Shown here: piece by piece, positions 57,886-64,000 of the stretch
Numbering within the stretch: the first letter of the stretch is position 1
How the letters are laid out: the number at the start of each line of letters is the position of its first letter
Source: SPJN01 sp965229935
Lineage (GTDB): Bacteria; Pseudomonadota; Alphaproteobacteria; SPJN01
Direction: 5' to 3'
DNA length: 64,000 nucleotides
NCBI GenBank assembly: GCA_965229935.1
Contig: CBDDKB010000002.1
Span: 434,001-498,000, forward strand
Translations under genes and position numbers: made by a program
Notes under the pieces: generated by a model
The model's input: the letters and a program-made list of their open reading frames with translations, nothing else
Told to the model about the DNA's origin: nothing
Database searches by the model: none

Positions 57886-58797
57886 ATGGCGGGCTGGCGT
57901 CAAGCGATAGACCTGTTTCTCGACATGATGATTGCCGAACGGGACGCCGCTGCGCTGACCATCAGCGCCTATGGCCGTGACTTGACGCATTATGCAGATC
58001 ATTGCGGCGCTGCTGGCCCCGATCAAGTCACGCGGGCAGTGATCAGCACCTATCTTGAGGGGCTGGAGGCTGAGGGCAAGTCAGCCAAAACCGCCGCCCG
58101 CTATTTGTCGGCTATACGTCAGTTTCACAAGTTTTGCGTTGATGAGGGGCTGGCCGAGGATGACCCCTCGCGCCTCGTTGCCTCCCCCAAGCTGCCGCGC
58201 AGCCTGCCTAAATATTTGAGTGAGGACGAGGTGGGCCGATTGCTTGAGGTCGCGCGCGCCCAGGGCGGTGCCGATGGCAAGCGGCTGCTATGTTTGGTTG
58301 AGATGTTTTATGCCACCGGTATGCGCGTGTCGGAACTTGTCAGCCTGCCGATTGCGCCGCTGCGGTCTTTACCTGACGCGTTGATCGTGACGGGCAAGGG
58401 GCGCAAGGAACGTATGGTCCCGATGGGGGAGCCAGCGCGGGATGCCTTGCGCGATTATCTGGACGTGCGCGATGCCCATTTGCGCAAGTCGAAAGGAAAG
58501 CCTGAACCGTCGCCCTTTTTGTTCCCTTCAAAAAGTGTGGATGGTCATTGGACACGGCAGCAGGCTGGGCGCGCCCTGAAGGAATTGGCGGCAGGCGCGG
58601 GGATAGACCCCAAGCGCGTTTCCCCCCATGTGTTGCGGCATGCCTTTGCCTCCCACCTATTGGCTAATGGGGCCGATCTGCGCGTGGTGCAGTCGCTGCT
58701 GGGCCATGCGGATATTTCGACGACAGAAATTTACACCCATGTGTTGGCGGCCCGGCGTGAAGCCTTGGTGAAGCAGCATCACCCGCTTTCCAAGTAG
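57886..58797 (+). CDS. xerD: Tyrosine recombinase XerD
   Basis: 303 residues. Site-specific recombinase acting with XerC at dif to resolve chromosome dimers. All catalytic residues are present: Arg147 (YATGMRVSE), Lys171 (TGKGRKER), His248 and Arg251 (SPHVLRHAF), His274 (LLGHADIS) and the nucleophile Tyr283 (TTEIYTHV). The N-terminal SAM-like core-binding domain spans about 1-100. The neighbourhood (aroK/aroB on one side, accA on the other) is the chromosomal xerD context of alphaproteobacteria, so this is not a mobile-element integrase. Confidence 0.93.
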   Translation: MAGWRQAIDLFLDMMIAERDAAALTISAYGRDLTHYADHCGAAGPDQVTRAVISTYLEGLEAEGKSAKTAARYLSAIRQFHKFCVDEGLAEDDPSRLVASPKLPRSLPKYLSEDEVGRLLEVARAQGGADGKRLLCLVEMFYATGMRVSELVSLPIAPLRSLPDALIVTGKGRKERMVPMGEPARDALRDYLDVRDAHLRKSKGKPEPSPFLFPSKSVDGHWTRQQAGRALKELAAGAGIDPKRVSPHVLRHAFASHLLANGADLRVVQSLLGHADISTTEIYTHVLAARREALVKQHHPLSK

Positions 58798-58868
58798 ACT
58801 GGCTAAGTAGGCTGGATAAATAGGATGCGCCGCTATAAAGTGCCGCCAAAGATTTTACGGAGATTGCT

Positions 58869-59846
58869 ATGAGCTTTACGATTGTTGAGCAGACCACCCC
58901 GCGCCTGAACCGTTGTGAATTGTCGGTCCCCGGCTCGCGCCCTGAAATGTTTGAAAAGGCGGCTGCCTCTGCCGCGGATGTGATCTTCCTTGATTTGGAA
59001 GATGCGGTTGCCCCCGATGATAAGGAACAGGCGCGCAAGAATATCATTCAGGCGTTGCATGATGTTGATTGGGGCGACAAAACAATCTCTGTCCGCATCA
59101 ATGGGCTTGATACCCATTATTGCTATCGCGATGTGGTGGACGTGGTTGAGCAGGGCGGGGAACGTCTTGACCTGATCATGATCCCTAAGGCGGGCAATGC
59201 GAAAGACATCTACGCCATCGACATGATGGTGACACAGATCGAAGCTGCCATCGGGCGGAAAAAGCGCATCGGGTTTGAGATGATTATCGAAACCGCGCTC
59301 GGCATGGCCAATGTGGATGAGATTGCAGCCGCGTCCCCGCGTAACGAATCGCTTCATTTCGGTGTGGCGGACTATGCCGCCTCCACCAAGGCGCGGACAA
59401 CGCAAATTGGCGGGCCGAACCCGGCCTATGCGGTGCTGACCGATCCCTTGGCTGATGGTTCACGTGAAACCCATTGGGGGGATATGTGGCACTATGCGGT
59501 GGCGCGTATGGTGGTTGCCGCCCGCGCCAATGGGTTGCGCCCCATTGATGGTCCGTTTGGCGATTTTTCTGACCCTGACGGGTTTAAGGCACAGGCATCA
59601 CGCGCGGCGGTGCTGGGCTGTGAAGGCAAATGGGCCATCCACCCCAAGCAGATCCCGCTTGCGAACGAGGTCTTTACCCCCGCCGAGGCTGAGGTTGAAA
59701 AGGCCCGCCGCATTTTGGTGGCGATGGAAGAGGCGCAGAAAAGCGGCGCTGGTGCTGTCGCCCTTGATGGCCGCCTGATCGACATCGCGTCGGTTCGTCA
59801 GGCAGAGGCTTTGGTCGCGCAAGCTGACGCAATTTCACAAGGTTGA
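58869..59846 (+). CDS. Malyl-CoA/beta-methylmalyl-CoA lyase-like (Mcl1-type)
   Basis: 325 residues of the HpcH/HpaI-CitE superfamily. It cleaves or forms malyl-CoA or methylmalyl-CoA with Mg2+. It starts NRCELSVPGSRPEMFEKA, has VIFLDLEDAVAPDDKEQARKN (split), the acidic metal site IGFEMIIETALGMANVDEI (split), FGVADYAAS and GKWAIHPKQIPLANEVF. The overall pattern is close to Rhodobacter Mcl1 of the ethylmalonyl-CoA and 3-hydroxypropionate routes. No ethylmalonyl-CoA genes are in the window. The last 16 codons are duplicated 130 bp downstream (see 59923-59978). Confidence 0.85.
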   Translation: MSFTIVEQTTPRLNRCELSVPGSRPEMFEKAAASAADVIFLDLEDAVAPDDKEQARKNIIQALHDVDWGDKTISVRINGLDTHYCYRDVVDVVEQGGERLDLIMIPKAGNAKDIYAIDMMVTQIEAAIGRKKRIGFEMIIETALGMANVDEIAAASPRNESLHFGVADYAASTKARTTQIGGPNPAYAVLTDPLADGSRETHWGDMWHYAVARMVVAARANGLRPIDGPFGDFSDPDGFKAQASRAAVLGCEGKWAIHPKQIPLANEVFTPAEAEVEKARRILVAMEEAQKSGAGAVALDGRLIDIASVRQAEALVAQADAISQG

Positions 59847-59872
59847 TTAAGTTGCGGCGAACCGTTTTTTGT

Positions 59873-59922
59873 GGTCGCGCCGCGTGACGGAAAAGTCAGC
59901 AACTTTTCCTAGCGGTCGCTCC
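59873..59922 (+). repeat. Repeat B, copy 5
   Basis: 50 bp, hairpin ggaaaagt-cagca-acttttcc, ends ggtcgcgccgcg and gcggtcgctcc. Nearly identical to copy 4. It lies between the two copies of the malyl-CoA lyase 3' end. Confidence 0.9.
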
Positions 59923-59978
59923 GGTCGCCAAGCAGAGGCGTTGGTTGCGCAAGCTGACGCAATTTCGAATGGTTGATA
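59923..59978 (+). pseudogene. Duplicate of the 3' end of the malyl-CoA lyase gene
   Basis: About 56 bp aligning, at a 130-bp offset, with 59793-59848. Both contain gcaagctgacgcaatttc and end ggttgat. Read in frame it would encode Gln-Ala-Glu-Ala-Leu-Val-Ala-Gln-Ala-Asp-Ala-Ile-Ser-Asn-Gly and a stop, against ...Ile-Ser-Gln-Gly in the gene. It is not translated as part of a gene. Confidence 0.8.
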
Positions 59979-59984
59979 AAAATC

Positions 59985-60090
59985 CGTCACCCCGCACTTG
60001 ATGCGGGGTCTTTGCGTAAGGCTTCTGTTTCCTATCCGGATAAACACGTTGCGCGGATAACAAAGATGCCGGATCAAGTCCGGCATGACG
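59985..60090 (+). repeat. Repeat A, full second subtype
   Basis: 106 bp, five differences from 50225-50330. As at that locus, it has a B element on each side. Confidence 0.9.
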
Positions 60091-60121
60091 GCATTTCCTT
60101 CTTTGCCGCCGATTTGATTGT

Positions 60122-60174
60122 GGTCGCGCAGCCGGAAGCAGAACCGATACCCGCTTTTTCTTAGCGGTCGCTTT
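60122..60174 (+). repeat. Repeat B, copy 6 (diverged core)
   Basis: The ends ggtcgcgcagccgg and ttagcggtcgctttt fit family B. The central hairpin is replaced by cagaaccgatacccgc, which looks related to the variant centre of copy 2. Confidence 0.6.
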
Positions 60175-60203
60175 TGTCTGGCGTGACGGTTGGTGTGGTG
60201 AGG

Positions 60204-61091
60204 CTAAACCAAACCCGCCAGCTTATCCGGGTTGCGGACAATGTGGATATGCGTGACCGCCCGGTCAGATAGGGTCAATAAAACGGCGGACAGTACGCCG
60301 TCATTCTTATCTTTGATCAGCAGCGCCGGTTGATTGTTCAAACGGGCAGGCGTCATCTCGACATAGCCTTGCTGCTTTTCTGAAACCGATGCCCAGACCG
60401 TCAGCACATCTTCAATGCCATGAAGTGGCCTGTAGGAGGCGCGGACCTTTCCCCCGCCATCAGAAATCATCGTAATGTCAGGCGCCATCAAGGCCATCAA
60501 CCGTTCGCGATTGCCGGACAGGCTTGCCTCCACAAAGGCGGACAATAGGCTCTTGGCCTGATCATCCAGCGGGTGGGGGCGCGGGGTGCCAGCGCGCAGC
60601 CGCTTGCGCGCCCGGCTGGCCAGTTGACGCACGGCGCTGTCTGATTTGCCCAAGGCGTCGGCAACCGACTTAAAGTCCATGTCGAAGACATCATGCAACA
60701 AAAGCGCAACCCGTTCTTCGGGGCCAAGTTCGTCCATCAGGGTCATGATCGCCATCGAAAGCGATTCTGCCCGATCAAGCCGTTCGTCAGCCGCTGGCGC
60801 GGCAGACAGGCTGTCTTCATCGCTGTCAATCGGTTCGGGCAGCCACGGACCCACATAGGTTTCGCGAGACCGATAGGCCCGGCGAAGCTGATCAATGGCA
60901 AGGCGGCTCGCCACCTTCAACAGCCAAGCTTTGGGATTGTCGATCTGGTGCCAGTTATCTTGTTTGGCCCAGCGCAAGGCAACTTCCTGCACAATATCGT
61001 CGGCATCAGCACGGGCACCCATCATGCGATAGGCCAGCCCGTGGATGGCGCCCTTTTGATCAAGGAATAGTTGCGTTTTGGGGTCGGTCAT
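60204..61091 (-). CDS. ECF41-type sigma factor
   Basis: 295 residues. Sigma region 2 (about 10-75: GLAYRMMGARADADDIVQ, KAWLLKVASRLAIDQLRRA, split) and region 4 (about 115-165: LGPEERVALLLHDVF, VADALGKSDSAVRQLASRARKR, split) are followed by a SnoaL-like C-terminal domain (about 175-295). Hallmarks of ECF41 are present: the WLPEP linker, ISDGGGKVRAS and terminal NPDKLAGLV. In this family the C-terminal domain, not an anti-sigma factor, controls activity. The start overlaps the upstream AhpD-like gene by four bases. An ECF41-type promoter lies upstream of the operon (62128-62154). Confidence 0.92.
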   Translation of the reverse strand: MTDPKTQLFLDQKGAIHGLAYRMMGARADADDIVQEVALRWAKQDNWHQIDNPKAWLLKVASRLAIDQLRRAYRSRETYVGPWLPEPIDSDEDSLSAAPAADERLDRAESLSMAIMTLMDELGPEERVALLLHDVFDMDFKSVADALGKSDSAVRQLASRARKRLRAGTPRPHPLDDQAKSLLSAFVEASLSGNRERLMALMAPDITMISDGGGKVRASYRPLHGIEDVLTVWASVSEKQQGYVEMTPARLNNQPALLIKDKNDGVLSAVLLTLSDRAVTHIHIVRNPDKLAGLV

Positions 61092-61672
61092 GTGGCAGCG
61101 GCCTGAATGTGCGGCGGATGATAGGCACCGTCGGTCATATCAATCAGCTCAGGCGCGATACGCACGCGCGAACAACTGACAGCAAGCCCAAGACCGCGTT
61201 TCGCCATTGGGTAGACCTGTGATGTGGCAACCGCCAAGGCAAGCTCAACCAGCCCTTCATTGCCCCAACGATCTCGCACCTGTTCGACATAGTCGATGAT
61301 GGCAGGATCATTTTCCGCAATCGCCTTGCCATATTTGTAGGCCAGCAAATCATCGCCTGTCAGTGACGTGCCACCATCAAGGCAGGCTTCAATCGTTTGC
61401 GTGGGCACCTTGGACAATACCGCAAAATTCACCACAATCTGCGTGCAGGGGCCGCAATCAAGCACCTGGGCGCTGGCGATACGTGCCACGAACCAAGGGG
61501 ACAGCGGCACAGCCTTGTTGTGTTGGCTGACCGGGGCGAACAGGCCGAACTTGGCGATAAGGCTGCCTGACCCTTTGCCGATTTCGCGCATCAGCATCAT
61601 GTCGGTTTTGGTTTGCTGCTCCATCTTGTCGGCAGTGCGGTTGATATACCAGCGCATGAAACGATTAAACAT
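61088..61672 (-). CDS. Carboxymuconolactone decarboxylase/AhpD-like protein
   Basis: 194 residues. The redox motif LDCGPCTQIVVNFAVL (CXXC near residue 75) is that of AhpD-type thiol peroxidase partners. The preceding helix holds SPWFVARIASAQV and the following segment GGTSLTGDDLLAYKYGKAIAE (split). ECF41 sigma factors are typically encoded beside such CMD/AhpD genes, which they control, so the pair is a textbook unit. Start ATG 61672 follows gaaggag. Predicted role: handling oxidative or alkylhydroperoxide stress; the true substrate is unknown. Confidence 0.85.
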   Translation of the reverse strand: MFNRFMRWYINRTADKMEQQTKTDMMLMREIGKGSGSLIAKFGLFAPVSQHNKAVPLSPWFVARIASAQVLDCGPCTQIVVNFAVLSKVPTQTIEACLDGGTSLTGDDLLAYKYGKAIAENDPAIIDYVEQVRDRWGNEGLVELALAVATSQVYPMAKRGLGLAVSCSRVRIAPELIDMTDGAYHPPHIQAAAT

Positions 61673-62069
61673 TTGCTTGCTCCTTCGGGTGGGGGAGAAG
61701 TGCGAGCACGATAAGAACCGCAGCGGGCAAAATAACGCCCGGCGCATCGGTCATGAACTGGTCAAAGGTGCAAACCCCTGCCAGCCATTCCCAGATGTGG
61801 AACAGCCCATGTCCTGTAATCCAAATGGCGGCGATCGCCGTTAGGAACCGTCTTTGCGCAGGGCGGGCAAATGCCAGTGCCAACAATCCGGCGACCATCA
61901 CATATATCAGACCAATATCGCGAATGAAGTGGCTGTTTGGCGGCCCGGTGCGGCTGACGCCGGGAACGGTGTCGTACCAGCTAATCGGGTCCCACAGCAT
62001 GAAAAGCCCGTTCAGCCCCAATGAAACTGCCATCAAAATCAGCAATAGTGGTTCGAGTTTTTGCGTCAT
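61665..62069 (-). CDS. Small membrane protein of the ECF41 operon
   Basis: 134 residues with four membrane segments (about 8-28, 53-71, 78-97 and 112-129), and GPPNSHFIRDIGLIYVM and HGLFHIWEW between them. It resembles DoxX/DUF4345-like small membrane proteins but I cannot name the family firmly. Start ATG 62069 follows gggag; a longer frame to 62120 would run into the promoter and is rejected. It overlaps the AhpD-like gene by eight bases. First gene of the three-gene sigma operon. Confidence 0.72.
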   Translation of the reverse strand: MTQKLEPLLLILMAVSLGLNGLFMLWDPISWYDTVPGVSRTGPPNSHFIRDIGLIYVMVAGLLALAFARPAQRRFLTAIAAIWITGHGLFHIWEWLAGVCTFDQFMTDAPGVILPAAVLIVLALLPHPKEQANV

Positions 62070-62127
62070 GGCCCCGTTCTCCCTTATTTGGTGCAGCATA
62101 GGCCCATCCCATGCCATCACTCAATAA

Positions 62128-62154
62128 GACGGGGCAGCTATCTGATTTGTGACA
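62128..62154 (-). promoter_or_regulatory. ECF41-type promoter
   Basis: On the minus strand: tgtcaca (62154-62148), a 16-bp spacer, cgtc (62131-62128). This is the promoter pattern recognised by ECF41 sigma factors. It lies 59 bp before the first start codon of the three-gene operon that encodes the ECF41 sigma factor, implying autoregulation. Confidence 0.78.
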
Positions 62155-62169
62155 AAAAAGGCGAAACAA

Positions 62170-62198
62170 TTGACATGGGGGCCGAACAGCGCCATCTA
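62170..62198 (+). promoter_or_regulatory. Likely sigma-70 promoter of accA
   Basis: Ttgaca (62170-62175) with catcta or atctat after 17-18 bp. The -10 is weak. It lies 55-60 bp before the accA start and is divergent from the ECF41 promoter. Confidence 0.45.
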
Positions 62199-62253
62199 TG
62201 TGCTTAAATATTAAAGCGTTTATGACCTTAGACGAGTTTTGCGAGACCATGCG

Positions 62254-63225
62254 ATGAGCACAGCCTATCTCGACTTTGAAAAGCCGATTGCCGATCTTGA
62301 GGCGAAGATTGCCGACCTGAAAACCCTGCCCGGCGAGGGCGAGGATGGCGCGGTCAATGTGAAGGACGAAATCGTCCGCCTTGAATCAAAGGCTGCCGCC
62401 CAGTTGAATGACCTTTATAAGCGTCTGACCCCTTGGCAGAAGACACAGGTGGCACGGCATCCTGACCGGCCCCATTTTGTTGATTATGTCCGCGATTTGA
62501 TCGACGAATTCACGCCACTTGCCGGGGATCGTAGTTTTTCTGATGATCATGCCATTGTTGGCGGGCTGGGCCGGTTCAAGGGTGAATCGGTTCTGGTTAT
62601 GGGTCATGAAAAGGGCGATGATACGCAAAGCCGATTGAAACATAATTTCGGCATGGCCCGGCCAGAAGGCTATCGCAAGGCCGTGCGCCTGATGGATTTG
62701 GCTGACAGGTTCGGCCTGCCCATCATCACCCTTGTTGACACGGCAGGCGCCTATCCCGGTCTTGGTGCCGAAGAACGCGGCCAGGCCGAGGCGATTGCCC
62801 GGTCCACAGAAAAATGCCTGACTATTTCAGTCCCCATGATTTCCGTGGTGATAGGCGAGGGCGGCTCAGGCGGGGCGATATCTATCGCGTCGGCCAATGC
62901 CATCGGCATGCTTGAACATTCCACCTATGCAGTGATTTCACCAGAAGGCTGTGCGTCTATTTTGTGGCGAGATTCAGCTCGCGCGGCCGATGCTGCTGCG
63001 GCTATGAAGGTGACGGCGCAGGATTTGAAATCCCTGAAGATTATCGACCAAATTATTGCGGAGCCGATTGGCGGTGCCCATCGCGACCCGATGCGCACAA
63101 TTGCTGACACGGGGCGCTTTATCGAACGGGCGCTTGCGGCCCAGCACAATAAATCCCCGCAGGAGTTGAAGGCCGAACGGCGGCAAAAATTCCTTGAAAT
63201 GGGTCGCAATCTGCAAATTGCCTAG
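62254..63225 (+). CDS. accA: Acetyl-CoA carboxylase carboxyltransferase alpha subunit
   Basis: 323 residues. Transfers the carboxyl group from carboxybiotin to acetyl-CoA, giving malonyl-CoA for fatty-acid synthesis. FEKPIADLEAKI at the N-terminus, PWQKTQVARHPDRPHF, DTAGAYPGLGAEERGQAEAI (20), IGEGGSGGAISIASANAIGM (20) and the EGCASILWRDSARAADAA loop match AccA across its length. ATG 62254 is the natural start; a TTG 15 bases upstream is unlikely. The position near xerD is the normal alphaproteobacterial arrangement. Confidence 0.96.
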   Translation: MSTAYLDFEKPIADLEAKIADLKTLPGEGEDGAVNVKDEIVRLESKAAAQLNDLYKRLTPWQKTQVARHPDRPHFVDYVRDLIDEFTPLAGDRSFSDDHAIVGGLGRFKGESVLVMGHEKGDDTQSRLKHNFGMARPEGYRKAVRLMDLADRFGLPIITLVDTAGAYPGLGAEERGQAEAIARSTEKCLTISVPMISVVIGEGGSGGAISIASANAIGMLEHSTYAVISPEGCASILWRDSARAADAAAAMKVTAQDLKSLKIIDQIIAEPIGGAHRDPMRTIADTGRFIERALAAQHNKSPQELKAERRQKFLEMGRNLQIA

Positions 63226-63349
63226 TTTTGCACGTTTTTCGTGTCCTTAGCCTTCGACAAGCCTCTAAATCCCCGCTAAGCTGAAAAGAAAGAAGGGGTT
63301 AGGGCTGATCAGATGATCGTCTGGTCACTGCATTGTAGGGGAGGCAGTT

Positions 63350-64000
63350 GTGGCTGAACTCAAAGACAAGTCATTGCTTGAAGAACGCTGTCTGATAGAC
63401 GGCGAATGGGTCGGTGCCGATTCCGGTGAAACGATCGAGGTGACGAACCCCGCCACGGGGGAGGTTTTGGGCACGATCCCGAAAATGGGCACAGCCGAAA
63501 CCCGCCGCGCTATTGAGGCGGCTGAAAAAGCCATGAAAGGCTGGCGCAAGAAAACCGCGAAAGAGCGGGCGCAAATTCTGCGTCGTTGGTTTGACCTTTG
63601 CATGGAAAATGAAGACGACCTTGCCCTGATCATGACGTGGGAACAGGGCAAGCCGCTGGCTGAATCGCGTGGTGAGGTTGCTTATGCAGCAGGCTTCATC
63701 GAATGGTTCGGCGAAGAAGCAAAGCGTGTTTATGGCGATACGATCCCGGCCCATGCCCCTGATAAACGGATCATTGTCACAAAAGAACCTATCGGGGTCG
63801 TGGCTGCCATCACGCCGTGGAACTTCCCCGCTGCGATGGTGACGCGCAAGGCTGCGCCCGCACTTGCTGCTGGCTGCACAGTTGTGTTGAAACCTGCAAC
63901 CCAAACACCCTATTCGGCCATTGCCCTTGTGAAGCTGGCCGAACGGGCAGGCGTGCCCCGGGGCTGTTTCTCTATCGTGACGGGGTCTGCGGGCCAAATC
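63350..64000 (+). CDS. Succinate-semialdehyde dehydrogenase-like aldehyde dehydrogenase, 5' part
   Basis: GTG start after ggggagg; 217 codons are open to the end of the window. Strong GabD likeness: LIDGEWVGADSGET, EVTNPATGEVLGTIP, MTWEQGKPLAESRGEV, FIEWFGEEAKRVYGDTIP (18 residues) and the cofactor region ITPWNFPAAMVTRKAAPALA (20). Expected to oxidise succinate semialdehyde (or a related semialdehyde) with NADP+ or NAD+. The catalytic Glu and Cys lie beyond the window edge, so activity cannot be checked here. Confidence 0.9.
   Translation, partial: MAELKDKSLLEERCLIDGEWVGADSGETIEVTNPATGEVLGTIPKMGTAETRRAIEAAEKAMKGWRKKTAKERAQILRRWFDLCMENEDDLALIMTWEQGKPLAESRGEVAYAAGFIEWFGEEAKRVYGDTIPAHAPDKRIIVTKEPIGVVAAITPWNFPAAMVTRKAAPALAAGCTVVLKPATQTPYSAIALVKLAERAGVPRGCFSIVTGSAGQI

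Noticed and set aside
57886..58797. Integrase of a mobile element
   Set aside because: The protein matches XerD and lies in the housekeeping aroK-xerD-accA neighbourhood, with no attachment repeats or cargo genes.

Overview
The window is a stretch of chromosome from a heterotrophic alphaproteobacterium, probably marine or otherwise aquatic. The main evidence is the gene order around 52.8-63.2 kb: a corC/hlyC-type gene, aroB and aroK on one strand, and a helical-repeat protein, xerD and accA on the other. Other support comes from the many acyl-CoA dehydrogenases, two large TonB-dependent receptors without an STN domain, a Mcl1-type malyl-CoA lyase, an ECF41 sigma factor, and REP-like palindromes of the 'tgccggacttgatccggca' type. 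No rRNA, tRNA, CRISPR array, phage or insertion-sequence transposase was seen. Genus was not determined.

Layout. 0-1 kb: the end of an unknown gene, repeats, and an iron-box promoter in front of a small orphan ORF. 1-14 kb: fatty-acyl metabolism (a PimC/PimD-like acyl-CoA dehydrogenase pair, a crotonase, two further acyl-CoA dehydrogenases, an SDR, a hotdog thioesterase), mixed with a radical SAM protein, a GST, a GPH sugar transporter and a luciferase-like monooxygenase. 14.2-21.7 kb: an electron-transfer module made of a flavin/NAD(P) domain fused to two cyclic-nucleotide-binding domains and a 16-Cys ferredoxin domain, a b-type membrane cytochrome, and an FHA domain joined through one membrane helix to a decaheme cytochrome c. 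A pentaheme c554-like cytochrome lies nearby on the other strand. 21.9-27 kb: DNA repair, lysoplasmalogenase, cysE, a secreted subtilase and small membrane proteins.

27-46.5 kb: two TonB receptors bracket a catabolic island (inactive-looking alpha/beta hydrolase, AtuA-family protein, two nitronate monooxygenases, a DinB-like protein, SDRs, a DsbA-type isomerase, a ketopantoate-reductase-like protein, GST, PQQ sugar dehydrogenase, TetR regulator, OsmC, class II aldolase). 46.5-64 kb: mostly housekeeping genes (glpK, moaA, nadK, corC-like, aroB, aroK, xerD, mcl, accA, gabD-like), plus an ECF41 sigma operon with its own recognisable promoter.

How the genes work together. The acyl-CoA dehydrogenases, crotonase, SDRs and thioesterase form the pieces of beta-oxidation-like pathways fed by outer-membrane receptors. 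The 14-22 kb module looks like a chain from a cytosolic nicotinamide donor through flavin, Fe-S and heme b to periplasmic hemes c, with cyclic nucleotide and possibly phosphothreonine inputs on the cytosolic face. It is the most novel-looking system here.

Three families of short intergenic repeats are present: A (REP-like), B (about 50 bp) and C (about 56 bp, perfect 11-bp terminal stems that covary between copies). One B copy sits inside an A palindrome, one supplies the stop codon of a gene, and one is next to a duplicated gene end.
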